DNA from: Croceivirga sp.
Lineage (GTDB): Bacteria; Bacteroidota; Bacteroidia; Flavobacteriales; Flavobacteriaceae
DNA: 64,000 nt
Direction: 5' to 3'
NCBI GenBank assembly: GCA_028284665.1
Contig: JANQRG010000046.1
Location: 1-64,000, forward strand
Shown here: positions 52,279-60,764 of the stretch, in pieces
How positions within the stretch are numbered: position 1 is the stretch's first letter
How the letters are laid out: the number at the start of each line of letters is the position of its first letter
Made by a program: the position numbers and the translations under genes
Notes under the pieces: generated by a model
The model's input: only the letters and a program-made list of their open reading frames with translations
Databases searched by the model: none
What the model was told of the DNA's origin: nothing

Positions 52279-52973
52279 TAATTCACATTCAAGGTAGATA
52301 AACCGCCATCAACACCAATAACCTGGCCCGTAATCCAGGAACTTTGGTCACCGAGAAGGAAAGCACTCAAATGGGCTATATCTTCAGGATTTCCGAAGCG
52401 TTTCAATGGATGGCGTTCGGCCATCATTTCCCGTTTTTTATCGTTGTTCAATAGCCGTTTCGCCAGAGGAGTATCAACAAGTGATGGAGCAATACAGTTG
52501 ACACGGATGTTTGGTGCATATTCAGCGGCCAGGGATTTGGTAAAGCCTTCCAATGCCCCCTTCGCGGCAGCTACACTGGTGTGAAACGGCATGCCTGTAC
52601 CTACAGCGATCGTGCTGTAAAATACAAGACTAGAGCCTTTCGCCATAAGCGGCAAGACCTTTTTCAGGATTTTAATAAGCCCGAAAAAATTGAGTTCCAT
52701 ATCTTCTTGAAAGGTCTCCAAAGTGAGCATTTTGAACGGTTTTAAATTAATGCTACCCGGCAAATACACAAATCCATCTAAACTGTCCGGCAGTGTGCTG
52801 TGATCCAGTGTTTCCGTACTGACATCAAAAGGGATATGTGTTACAGTTAAGCCTTCCAATTGCTCCTTGGTTCTCGAAGCAATATAGACCACATGATTAT
52901 TTTCTATTAGGTTTTTGGCTAAAGCGTAACCTATACCATGGGAACCTCCGATCAATAAAATAGTTTTGGACAT
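52278..52973 (-). CDS. Short-chain dehydrogenase/reductase of the photolyase operon
   Basis: 231 residues. Rossmann motif LLIGGSHGIGYALAKNLI, VYLPGSINLKPF in the NNAG region, catalytic Ser in LVFYSTIAVGTG and an atypical catalytic stretch with TSVAAAKGALEGFTKSLAAEY, where the usual Tyr of YxxSK is replaced (SVAAAK). The Lys is retained, so activity may be altered. The gene lies between SRPBCC and photolyase genes on one strand. This trio recurs in flavobacterial photolyase loci. Confidence 0.9.
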   Translation of the reverse strand: MSKTILLIGGSHGIGYALAKNLIENNHVVYIASRTKEQLEGLTVTHIPFDVSTETLDHSTLPDSLDGFVYLPGSINLKPFKMLTLETFQEDMELNFFGLIKILKKVLPLMAKGSSLVFYSTIAVGTGMPFHTSVAAAKGALEGFTKSLAAEYAPNIRVNCIAPSLVDTPLAKRLLNNDKKREMMAERHPLKRFGNPEDIAHLSAFLLGDQSSWITGQVIGVDGGLSTLNVN

Positions 52974-52978
52974 CTCTT

Positions 52979-53470
52979 TTAATTTAAAACCAATACGTTA
53001 TTGTAGCCCTTAAGCGTTCCAAACAATTCTTTCAACTTCGCTTCGCGAAAGGCAAAAATTTGTTGTAACTGCTTTTTTACAATTAGGGGTTGCATCCATT
53101 GCCCGACAAATCCGAAAGGAATTTTGTAATCGATAAGATCTTCCATTTCAACACCACCTTCAATTTCTTTTATAAAGTGTTTGTGATGCCACAAAGCGTA
53201 GGGACCAAAACGTTGCTCATCTACAAAATACGCTCCTTGCGTAACATGTGTGATCTCGGAAACCCATTTCGTGGTGAACCCCGAAAAAGGAGTGACCTTA
53301 TATTGAATGATCTGTCCGGCAAACATCGGCCTATCTGCTCCGCTTATAATCTTAAAGCCCATATGCTCTGGTGTAATTACCTGAAGGTTTTTAGGATCTG
53401 ATAAAAATTCCCAGGCTTGCATTTTAGAAATGGGTAGTGCCTGTTTGGCTTGGAGCTGATACAACTTCAT
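52979..53470 (-). CDS. SRPBCC ligand-binding protein of the photolyase operon
   Basis: About 163 residues of the START/Bet v1-like fold: MKLYQLQAKQALPISKMQAWEFLSDPKNLQVITPEHMGFKII, FTTKWVSEITHV, YFVDEQRFGPYALWHHKHFIKEI and MEDLIDYKIPFGFVGQWM. The ATG at 53470 is preferred over a TTG at 53482. It binds an unknown hydrophobic ligand. First gene of the operon with SDR and photolyase; five bases separate it from the SDR gene. Confidence 0.9.
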   Translation of the reverse strand: MKLYQLQAKQALPISKMQAWEFLSDPKNLQVITPEHMGFKIISGADRPMFAGQIIQYKVTPFSGFTTKWVSEITHVTQGAYFVDEQRFGPYALWHHKHFIKEIEGGVEMEDLIDYKIPFGFVGQWMQPLIVKKQLQQIFAFREAKLKELFGTLKGYNNVLVLN

Positions 53471-53478
53471 CTTTTTTA

Positions 53479-53533
53479 ACAAAAATATCTGTAAAATTGT
53501 TCAATAAAAAACAAAAATAGTTAAACAAAAATA
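53479..53533 (-). promoter_or_regulatory. Repeated TATTTTTGT boxes upstream of the photolyase operon
   Basis: TATTTTTGT occurs three times on the minus strand (53479-53487, 53511-53519, 53525-53533), two of them followed by TTAAA or TTTAAC. Each contains a TAnnTTTG -7 match, and the most downstream copy is right for a start near 53472. The repetition may mean overlapping promoters or a regulator site. Confidence 0.4.
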
Positions 53534-53638
53534 AATTTTAAGCGTTTCAGTGCCTTCTTTTATTTATTTATCGGAAATCCAGTGCCTTCTGCTGAAAAAT
53601 TAGCGCTACCATTTAAGGATTTGTAATTTGCCAGGGAA

Positions 53639-54790
53639 ATGAGCAGAAACGGTCAGCTATTTTTGGTAATTGCTTTGGTGACAACACTTTTTGGCAGTGC
53701 GCAATCTGATATTGGCGTTGTGGGTACATTACCGGAGCAGCTTGCTGAGACCTCGGGCCTTATCTATTACAATGGTAGATTGATTACCCACAATGATTCG
53801 GGCAGTAGCACCGAATTATATGAATTGGATCCGGAGACTTTGGCAATAACAAGGGTGGTGCTGATAGCCAATGCGGAAAATACAGATTGGGAAGATATTA
53901 CCCAGGATGAACAGTTCATTTACATTGGTGATTTTGGGAACAATACTGGTAGCCGCCAGGATTTGGTAATATATAAGATAAGGAAATCGGACTATGATAG
54001 TACGACCGAAGTGCAAGCCGAGCGCATTAATTTCATTTATGAAGATCAGACGGAATTCGAGCCTACTGAAAATAGCGATTTTGATGCAGAAGCCTTGTTC
54101 GCTCTTGAAGATAATTTAATACTATTGACCAAGCAATGGCAAAGCCAGGGGACTGTGGCCTATAGGATACCTAAACTTTCCGGAGCATTTCTGGCAGAAC
54201 GTTTGGAGGAGTACCCTGTTAACGGACTGGTGACCGGGGCTACATTAGATCCGAGGACAAATAGTCTCTATCTTGTGGGGTATTCTACTCTTTTAAATCC
54301 CTTTTTTGTACAAATAAAAAGCGTTTCGGTGAATGCTATTTTTGATGGGGAAATAAGCAAAGTCAGTTTGGAAATCGGACCAGCGCAAGTTGAGGCCATT
54401 ACGCAATCCGTTGATGGCACATTTTATATAAGTTCGGAGCGCTTTTCCAATTCACTTGTAAATTCCGCTTCAAGAGTGTTTGTTTTTGGTCTTGATGAGA
54501 ATGAACCGGAGGAGCCGGAGGAACCTGAAGAACCGGAACAAGAACTCCCGGATGACACCCTTATTGTTTACAAGTCCGCAGGTTCTAATGTGTTGAATTA
54601 TCGCCTAAATTCGGAACGTGCTATTTTTGGTAGAGGAATATTTAATAGCGTTGGAAGGATGGTAAGCTTCACACCACCTGAAGACATCACCGCTCAACCG
54701 ATTGATATTTCCGGATTGCCACAGGCGCTATATTATCTGGTATTTTTTTATTCCAACAGCATTGTTCACGCTCCATTTTTTAAAGACTGA
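53639..54790 (+). CDS. Secreted protein with beta-propeller-like N-terminus and acidic linker
   Basis: 383 residues. Signal peptide MSRNGQLFLVIALVTTLFGSAQS, then repeated strand motifs (LAETSGLIYYNGRLITHNDSGSSTELYELD, NTDWEDITQDEQFIYIGDFGNN) typical of SdiA-regulated/NHL-like propellers, to about residue 285. A low-complexity linker of EPE repeats (EEPEEPEEPEQELPDD) follows, then a C-terminal beta-domain of about 80 residues (TLIVYKSAGSNVLNYRLNSE ... LYYLVFFYS) that may act as a T9SS-type sorting tail. Function unknown. Confidence 0.75.
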   Translation: MSRNGQLFLVIALVTTLFGSAQSDIGVVGTLPEQLAETSGLIYYNGRLITHNDSGSSTELYELDPETLAITRVVLIANAENTDWEDITQDEQFIYIGDFGNNTGSRQDLVIYKIRKSDYDSTTEVQAERINFIYEDQTEFEPTENSDFDAEALFALEDNLILLTKQWQSQGTVAYRIPKLSGAFLAERLEEYPVNGLVTGATLDPRTNSLYLVGYSTLLNPFFVQIKSVSVNAIFDGEISKVSLEIGPAQVEAITQSVDGTFYISSERFSNSLVNSASRVFVFGLDENEPEEPEEPEEPEQELPDDTLIVYKSAGSNVLNYRLNSERAIFGRGIFNSVGRMVSFTPPEDITAQPIDISGLPQALYYLVFFYSNSIVHAPFFKD

Positions 54791-54880
54791 TCATTCTATT
54801 TAAGGATTCATTAACAACAGCAACCTAACAATATGGCTAGTTTTGCTGCACTAATCGATTTTTTAAAACACTAAATCACA

Positions 54881-55729
54881 ATGAAAAAATTAGCTTTACT
54901 AGGTTTTACCGCACTATTGTACTTTTCAGTAGGTGCACAACTGCAAACCCCACAACCCAGTCCCTCAGCAGAAGTGGAGCAAATGGTTGGATTGACGGAG
55001 GTTGAAGTAGAATACAACAGGCCTTCTATGAGGGGAAGAACCATTTTTGGGGATTTGGTTCCCTATGATAAACTTTGGAGAACGGGAGCAAACAAAAATA
55101 CCGTCGTTACCTTTAGCGATGACGTGGTAGTTGAAGGCAAAACGTTAGAAGCCGGATCTTACGCAATCTTTACCAGACCGGGAGAAGCCGTTTGGGAGGT
55201 AATTTTTTACTCCGATACGGAGAACTGGGGAGTACCACAGGAATGGGATGCTTCCAAAGTGGCTGCTACCGTGAAAACCGAAGTGTTTCCCATAGAAATG
55301 CCGATAGAAACGTTTACCATTAGCTTTGATGACCTGCACAACAATGGCGCTACCCTTGGGATGATGTGGGAAAAGGCCTATGTTGGCGTTAAGTTTGAAG
55401 TGCCTACCTTGGAAAAGGCCAGCAAAAGTATTGATGCTGTGATGGCCGGACCAGGCGCCGGGGAGTATTACGCTGCTGCTTCCTACTACCTGGATGAAGG
55501 AAAGGATTTGGAAAAGGCTAAGGAGTGGATTGGCAAAGCGGTGGCAATGGACACCGAAGGCAGGATGTTTTGGGTGATGCGTAAGCAATCCCTGATTCAT
55601 GCAAAACTCGGGGATACCAAAGGTGCCATTGAGGCGGCTAAAAAGTCGTTGGCATCAGCAGAGAAAGCAGGCAATGCGGATTACGTAAAAATGAACAAAG
55701 ATTCCTTAAAGGAGTGGGGGGCACTGTAA
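54881..55729 (+). CDS. DUF2911 domain protein with TPR-like tail
   Basis: 282 residues. Signal peptide MKKLALLGFTALLYFSVGAQ, DUF2911 domain with VEYNRPSMRGRTIFGDLVPYDKLWRTGANKNTVVTFS and YAIFTRPGEAVWEVIFYSDTENWG, and a C-terminal helical part (DLEKAKEWIGKAVAMDTEGRMFW, DTKGAIEAAKKSLASAEKAG) like one or two tetratricopeptide repeats. Common in Bacteroidota, function unknown, probably periplasmic. A strong terminator follows. Confidence 0.9.
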   Translation: MKKLALLGFTALLYFSVGAQLQTPQPSPSAEVEQMVGLTEVEVEYNRPSMRGRTIFGDLVPYDKLWRTGANKNTVVTFSDDVVVEGKTLEAGSYAIFTRPGEAVWEVIFYSDTENWGVPQEWDASKVAATVKTEVFPIEMPIETFTISFDDLHNNGATLGMMWEKAYVGVKFEVPTLEKASKSIDAVMAGPGAGEYYAAASYYLDEGKDLEKAKEWIGKAVAMDTEGRMFWVMRKQSLIHAKLGDTKGAIEAAKKSLASAEKAGNADYVKMNKDSLKEWGAL

Positions 55730-55762
55730 CGAGGTAACCCACAGATTACGGATATAACAGTT

Positions 55763-55793
55763 AACCCTGGTGGTATTGTCGCCAGGGTTTTTT
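55763..55793 (+). terminator. Rho-independent terminator after the DUF2911 gene
   Basis: AACCCTGG (55763-55770) pairs with CCAGGGTT (55782-55789) over 11 bases and runs into TTTTTT. It reaches the 3' end of the convergent symporter gene. Confidence 0.85.
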
Positions 55794-57495
55794 ATGTTTT
55801 TATAGGAGGTCGCCCTAACATCTTATCCAGGCCTTCCAGGAGTAAGGCCAGCACAATGACCAGGATACAACCGAAAGCATTTAGCCACAGGTAGGACATC
55901 CAATCCTGACTCCAGCCCATGATAACTATGATTTGAGTAATGATTGCTGCAATAAACACGGCATTACCTTTCACCATTCTGAAGAAAAAGGCCAGTAAAA
56001 ATATCCCCAGCACATTTCCGTAAAAAATGGATCCAATAATATTGACCAGTTGAATCAGATTATCAAAGAGGTCGGCAATGCACGCTATTAGGATGGCGAT
56101 TATACCCCAGAGTAAGGTAAATCCCTTTGTTGCTATGACATAGTGTTTTTGGGTAAAATCCTCCCGCTTGTTCCGCTTGTACAGGTCCAAAGCAGTAATG
56201 GTGCCCAATGCGTTCAACTCCGAAGCGGTAGAAGACATCGCTGCCGAAAGAATGACTGCAAGTAATAAGCCAATAAGACCCCTTGGGAGATTATTCAAGA
56301 TGAAATGAATGAAGACATAATCTTTGTCGTTGGTCTCAACGGAAGGATCGGCGGCGGTAATTACATTTCGGGCAGCTTCTCGGTTGTTCAATTCTTCCCT
56401 GTTGATATTTCTTAGATTGATCTTGGCCTGCTCAATGGCATTGTAATCCTTCAGCTTTAGGGCGGCTACAAAATCATTTTGCAGCATGCGCTTTTCTTTT
56501 TCAATAGTAGCATGACTTTGCTCCAAAATGGCATAATCCTCGGCATAAACAGATGATTTTACAGCTTCATCTGCTGCGGGATTGAAATGTAAAGGGGAAG
56601 AATTGTATTGGTAGAAGACAAAGACCATTACCCCAACCAGTAGTATAAAAAATTGCATGGGGATTTTGAATATTCCGTTGAACACTAAACCCAGTTGTTG
56701 CTCGCGAATGGATTTTCCGGAAAGATAACGCTGCACCTGGCTTTGATCGGTTCCAAAATAGGCGAGCGCTAAAAAGAATCCTCCTGTAATACCACTCCAA
56801 AAGGTATACCTGTTTTGGGTGTCGAAATCAAAATTTAAAATTTCCAGTTTCTCATTTGCCCCGGCGATCTTTAAGGCTTCCCCAAAAGAAATATCGGTGG
56901 GGAGACTTCCCAAAATAAAGAAAAAGGCAAAGAACATCCCGACCATGATCACAAACATCTGTTGTTTTTGTGTTATGCTAACAGCCCTGGTACCACCGGT
57001 AACCGTGTAGATAATGACCAGAATTCCTATAATAATATTCAGGGTTTGCAAATCCCAGCCTAATACCGCAGAAAGGATAATAGAGGGTGCAAAAATGGTG
57101 ATTCCCGCTGCTAGCCCGCGCTGAATCAAAAATAGAATGGCGGTTAACGTTCGGGTTTTCAGGTCAAACCTTTTTTCGAGCATTTCGTAAGCCGTATAGA
57201 CCTTCAACTTGTGATAGATGGGAATGAAAACAGCACAAATCACGATCATCGCCAAGGGAAGTCCAAAATAGAACTGAACAAATCCCATTCCGTCATGAAA
57301 GGCCTGCCCCGGTGTAGATAAAAAAGTTATGGCACTTGCCTGAGTAGCCATAACGGAAAGGCCAATGGTCCACCATTTTGTTGTACCTCCTTTTATATAA
57401 TCCTCTACGCTCTTACTGCCTCTTGTTTTCCAGACTCCAAAACCTACAATAAATAAAAGGGTGCCCGTCAGAACAATCCAATCAAGAATAGCCAT
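55792..57495 (-). CDS. Sodium:solute symporter of the PIG-L operon
   Basis: 567-residue SSS transporter with about 13 membrane segments. Landmarks: SKSVEDYIKGGTTKWWTIGLSVMATQASAITFLSTPGQA, GGTRAVSITQKQQMFVI, DQSQVQRYLSGKSIREQQLGL, LSAAMSSTASELNALGT. It resembles sodium/glucose or sialic-acid type members. A polar insert of about 90 residues (VYAEDYAILEQSHATIEKEKRMLQN) lies between later helices. It follows a PIG-L deacetylase gene and a 39-residue membrane peptide on one strand, suggesting uptake of an N-acetylated sugar derivative (inference). Confidence 0.92.
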   Translation of the reverse strand: MAILDWIVLTGTLLFIVGFGVWKTRGSKSVEDYIKGGTTKWWTIGLSVMATQASAITFLSTPGQAFHDGMGFVQFYFGLPLAMIVICAVFIPIYHKLKVYTAYEMLEKRFDLKTRTLTAILFLIQRGLAAGITIFAPSIILSAVLGWDLQTLNIIIGILVIIYTVTGGTRAVSITQKQQMFVIMVGMFFAFFFILGSLPTDISFGEALKIAGANEKLEILNFDFDTQNRYTFWSGITGGFFLALAYFGTDQSQVQRYLSGKSIREQQLGLVFNGIFKIPMQFFILLVGVMVFVFYQYNSSPLHFNPAADEAVKSSVYAEDYAILEQSHATIEKEKRMLQNDFVAALKLKDYNAIEQAKINLRNINREELNNREAARNVITAADPSVETNDKDYVFIHFILNNLPRGLIGLLLAVILSAAMSSTASELNALGTITALDLYKRNKREDFTQKHYVIATKGFTLLWGIIAILIACIADLFDNLIQLVNIIGSIFYGNVLGIFLLAFFFRMVKGNAVFIAAIITQIIVIMGWSQDWMSYLWLNAFGCILVIVLALLLEGLDKMLGRPPIKT

Positions 57496-57498
57496 GGC

Positions 57499-57618
57499 TT
57501 AGATGTACGCTATCATTAAGTATCCAAAATAGAGGATATACAGGGTGTTCAAAATAAGCACTACGGTGTACTCTTTTTTCCAAACAAGTTTTTCTAAAAA
57601 TTTATTTTCCTTTGACAT
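57499..57618 (-). CDS. 39-residue single-helix membrane peptide
   Basis: MSKENKFLEKLVWKKEYTVV continues into one membrane segment (LILNTLYILYFGYLMIAYI). The ATG at 57618 overlaps the end of the PIG-L gene by 17 bases, and the stop is three bases before the symporter start, so it is coupled to both. It may be an auxiliary subunit of the symporter, as small single-helix proteins are for other SSS carriers. Upstream start codons in the same frame lie inside the PIG-L gene and are less likely. Confidence 0.7.
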   Translation of the reverse strand: MSKENKFLEKLVWKKEYTVVLILNTLYILYFGYLMIAYI

Positions 57619-60145
57619 CATTTCGTTTTGTGTCATTTGCCTTCTCTTTACCCAGGGAGAGCATATTGGCAAAGAGTTTGTATGCACCGGGTACTCCTGC
57701 GGGCAGCTCTCTGAAGAAGCTCAAACCGGTGTAGATGTAATAACCGTTACCATAGGGGGCGACTAGAAGGCTACCTTGTTTTGGCGTTTCTCCCTTATCT
57801 TTCATGGCAAGAATAGGTGTAAATTCATTACCCCAGCTATTGGGAAAATAAAGTCCCCGTTCCTGTACCCACCCGTCAAAATCTTTAGCACCAATTTCGT
57901 TGGGGAAATTTACCAGTTCATGATCCTTTGCCAGGATCTCAACGTTGGCATTTTCATCGGTTACACGATCTCTGGAGATCGTTAGCGGATAAGGGGCAAT
58001 ATTTGCAAACTGGGAACGCCATCGGTTCGCAGTATTGTACTGCACCACCATATTGCCTCCATTTTTGACGTACTCCAGTAAATAAGGCTGCTTAAATTGT
58101 AAAGCTTCTACCACGTTATACGCCCGGATACCTAAAACAATCCCGTCAAATTTGTCCAAAGAACCTTCTTCTATGGCGTTAACATCGATAGTCTCCACAG
58201 CATACCCTATTTGGGACAAGCTCTCCGGAACTTTGTCACCGGCGCCAACTATATAGCCGATATTTTTACCTACTTTTTTGATGTCCATACGTACCACTTT
58301 GGCAGCGGAAGGGAGCAGAATAGATTGTTTTGGAATATGTTTGTAACTGATTTCTACCAGTTGTTGACGAAACTCCTCATTGTCAACAGTAAGCACCGGT
58401 TCGATGGCTCCCACGCTTTCCGTGGGTGGAGGCAAAACTTCAAAGGCAACATTTTGAACAGCTCCTTTCTTTTGAATGTCAAAGTTGATCGCGGCCGGAT
58501 GTGCGACCCATCCCGCCGGAAGGTTCAATCTCGCAATTCCTTTTACGTTATCAGTGCCTGCCCGAACAGCCAAATCAATAGTTATAGGGTCTGGGGTGTT
58601 AAAAAGAAAAACGTCTTCAGAGAAACTTGCGGTAACCTTAGGTAAAACCACAAAAGGCTCGTAGAGCTCGCCGACGTCAGGCTTGGAAAAACGACGTACT
58701 ACGGGTTTTGAGAATTGCATTGCAACTCCATTTATCGAAAGATTGAAGCTAACCGAAAATGCGTTTGCGGTTTCCGGATCTCCAATTAACGACCTGTCGG
58801 TAACGGAATACATCCCTAAGGTGCCCTCGGTATTTAACCAATACGGAGTACTTAAGGCTTTATTCTGAGGAACTGAAAAGTTTAGCTCATAATTCTTCTT
58901 TACATTTTGAAAGAGTTCTTCTGCGGGAGTGATAGCAGTGTCCGTATCCGATACCGAAATGCTGTGTAAAGTAATAGTGGCATCACTTCTGCTGAGCACC
59001 TCTACATCCAGGGTGACCGATTCGCCGGGGATCGCTGAAGCGCTTTGAGCATTTGCTTCAAGATAAATACCACCACAGGCTAAGATAATTTGTTTTAAGT
59101 GCTCCAGTTTAATCTGTTTCCAATGCTCATCATTAACTTTTTGGAGCAAATCATACGCACGTAATAATTCGGGTAGGTGCGTAGCTGGGTTTGTAAAGTC
59201 AAAGTTCTTTTCAACAGCATAAAGGATGTCTCCTATTGCTTTTCCTCCGGCAATCCTTGACCAGGACGTGTCTATTCCGTCAAAGATATTGCTGCGATCT
59301 GTGGGCAAGTCTCCCTTAAGGAGTTCAAGGTATTCCGGCTGGGAACCCCGGGACAACAATCTTCCAAATCCTTGACATTTATGCTGACTACTGGCCAAAC
59401 TGGCCATTTCATTGTTGGATACCCCAAGGCTCGGATAGTATACGCCCACGTCAAACTCAAGCAGTTTGGATTTGTCCGCTTTTGCAAAATTCTCCCTGCT
59501 CCCGTAAAACCACCATGAGGTATTAAAAAAAAGACGCTTTGGTTGCCATACGCTTGTTTCGGAAAGCTGCTCCGGATAACTGTTGGGATTGTTAGTCAAT
59601 TCAAAAGCCTCATGGCTTAGCATGGCTGAAGCTGTGTGATGACCATGGGTGGTCCCCGGACTTCTATGGTCAAACCGATTAACGATTACATCAGGTTTTA
59701 GCGTACGAATGGCCCAAACCACATCACTTAATACTTCTTCTTTACTCCAGATCTGCAAAGTTTCATCGGGATGTTTCGAATACCCAAAATCATTTGCCCT
59801 GGAGAAACGCTGCTCTCCACCATCTATTCTTCGTGCAGCCAGCAACTCCTGCGTACGGAGTACCCCGAGCAGCTCCCGTAATTCCGGCCCGATAAGATTT
59901 TGCCCTCCATCTCCTCTGGTGAGTGAAAGATAAAGTGTTCTGGCTTTTACTTCATTGGAGAGATAGGAAATCAATCGTGTGTTTTCATCATCGGGATGTG
60001 CAGCTACGTAGAGCGCAGTCCCGAGAAAGTTGAGTTTTTGAAGTTCATGATGAATTTCGGAAGCGGTATATTTTTTTGGCGATTGTGCGGTGGAAGGAAG
60101 AGTAAAGAGCAATAGAAGCGCACAACAAGCCCATATAATTCGCAT
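57602..60145 (-). CDS. PIG-L family deacetylase (LmbE-like), exported
   Basis: About 847 residues. Signal peptide MRIIWACCALLLLFTLPSTAQ from the ATG at 60145. The LmbE/PIG-L zinc site follows: YVAAHPDDENTRLISYLSNE with the AHPDD motif, VIVNRFDHRSPGTTHGHHTASAML with the HxxH, and LSLTRGDGGQN. The remaining 500 residues are beta-rich repeats plus a trimmed Rossmann-like region (GIVLGIRAYNVVEALQFKQPYLLEYVKNGGNMVVQYNT). PIG-L enzymes remove N-acetyl groups from GlcNAc-type molecules. Operon with the membrane peptide and SSS transporter. Confidence 0.88.
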   Translation of the reverse strand: MRIIWACCALLLLFTLPSTAQSPKKYTASEIHHELQKLNFLGTALYVAAHPDDENTRLISYLSNEVKARTLYLSLTRGDGGQNLIGPELRELLGVLRTQELLAARRIDGGEQRFSRANDFGYSKHPDETLQIWSKEEVLSDVVWAIRTLKPDVIVNRFDHRSPGTTHGHHTASAMLSHEAFELTNNPNSYPEQLSETSVWQPKRLFFNTSWWFYGSRENFAKADKSKLLEFDVGVYYPSLGVSNNEMASLASSQHKCQGFGRLLSRGSQPEYLELLKGDLPTDRSNIFDGIDTSWSRIAGGKAIGDILYAVEKNFDFTNPATHLPELLRAYDLLQKVNDEHWKQIKLEHLKQIILACGGIYLEANAQSASAIPGESVTLDVEVLSRSDATITLHSISVSDTDTAITPAEELFQNVKKNYELNFSVPQNKALSTPYWLNTEGTLGMYSVTDRSLIGDPETANAFSVSFNLSINGVAMQFSKPVVRRFSKPDVGELYEPFVVLPKVTASFSEDVFLFNTPDPITIDLAVRAGTDNVKGIARLNLPAGWVAHPAAINFDIQKKGAVQNVAFEVLPPPTESVGAIEPVLTVDNEEFRQQLVEISYKHIPKQSILLPSAAKVVRMDIKKVGKNIGYIVGAGDKVPESLSQIGYAVETIDVNAIEEGSLDKFDGIVLGIRAYNVVEALQFKQPYLLEYVKNGGNMVVQYNTANRWRSQFANIAPYPLTISRDRVTDENANVEILAKDHELVNFPNEIGAKDFDGWVQERGLYFPNSWGNEFTPILAMKDKGETPKQGSLLVAPYGNGYYIYTGLSFFRELPAGVPGAYKLFANMLSLGKEKANDTKRNDVKGK

Positions 60146-60220
60146 AGTTGGAAAATTAGTCAAAATCAAAGATAGAAAGATTGTAAGCGATGCTTTTTTT
60201 TTTAGAACTTCTTTAACAGC

Positions 60221-60763
60221 TTAAAGATCGATCTCTAAATCCTCATTATTGGCCACCTGTTTTTTGACGAGGATCACCCCTTTTTGCAACAAAAGACTAT
60301 TGGGATAGGTCAATAGTTCACCATTATCTCGAAGCAGATTAATGTTAAATGCCTGTATGTCTACTATAATAGCTTCTTCCGGAAAATCCTTGTCCAGGAT
60401 ACGAATACGATCTCCTATTTTGAATGGGAAATAAAAGAATAGGATGATCCCTGAGGTGACATTACTTAAAATGGACCAGGTAGCAAAAAGCGCTACACCA
60501 AGCACCGCAAAAACAGAAGAAATGATAAGCCCGATTTCGCGGATATTTACACCCCAAACCAGCACTAAAGCCACTAAAAGAATAATCAGCAAGCCAAAGC
60601 TTACATAGCGGATGACCAGTTTGGTCCTTACATAATTGATCTCGCTGGAACGGCCAATTTTCTTAATAGCTTTAACCAGGGCATACCGAAGCACTAAAAA
60701 AAGAGCAAAACCAATCAGCGTACTCAACAACTCAGTTTGGTAAGCGCTAATAAAATCCGTCAT
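60221..60763 (-). CDS. MscS-type mechanosensitive channel (short form)
   Basis: 180 residues: three hydrophobic segments (LLSTLIGFALFLVLRYALV, LVIRYVSFGLLIILLVALVLVWG, IGLIISSVFAVLGVALFATWSILSNVTSGIILFFYFPFKIGDRIRI, the last being the pore-lining and beta domain entry) and a beta-domain ending LTYPNSLLLQKGVIL. The full MscS alpha/beta vestibule is absent, giving a short form common in Bacteroidota. One base separates it from the lipoprotein gene. Confidence 0.9.
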   Translation of the reverse strand: MTDFISAYQTELLSTLIGFALFLVLRYALVKAIKKIGRSSEINYVRTKLVIRYVSFGLLIILLVALVLVWGVNIREIGLIISSVFAVLGVALFATWSILSNVTSGIILFFYFPFKIGDRIRILDKDFPEEAIIVDIQAFNINLLRDNGELLTYPNSLLLQKGVILVKKQVANNEDLEIDL

Positions 60764-60764
60764 A

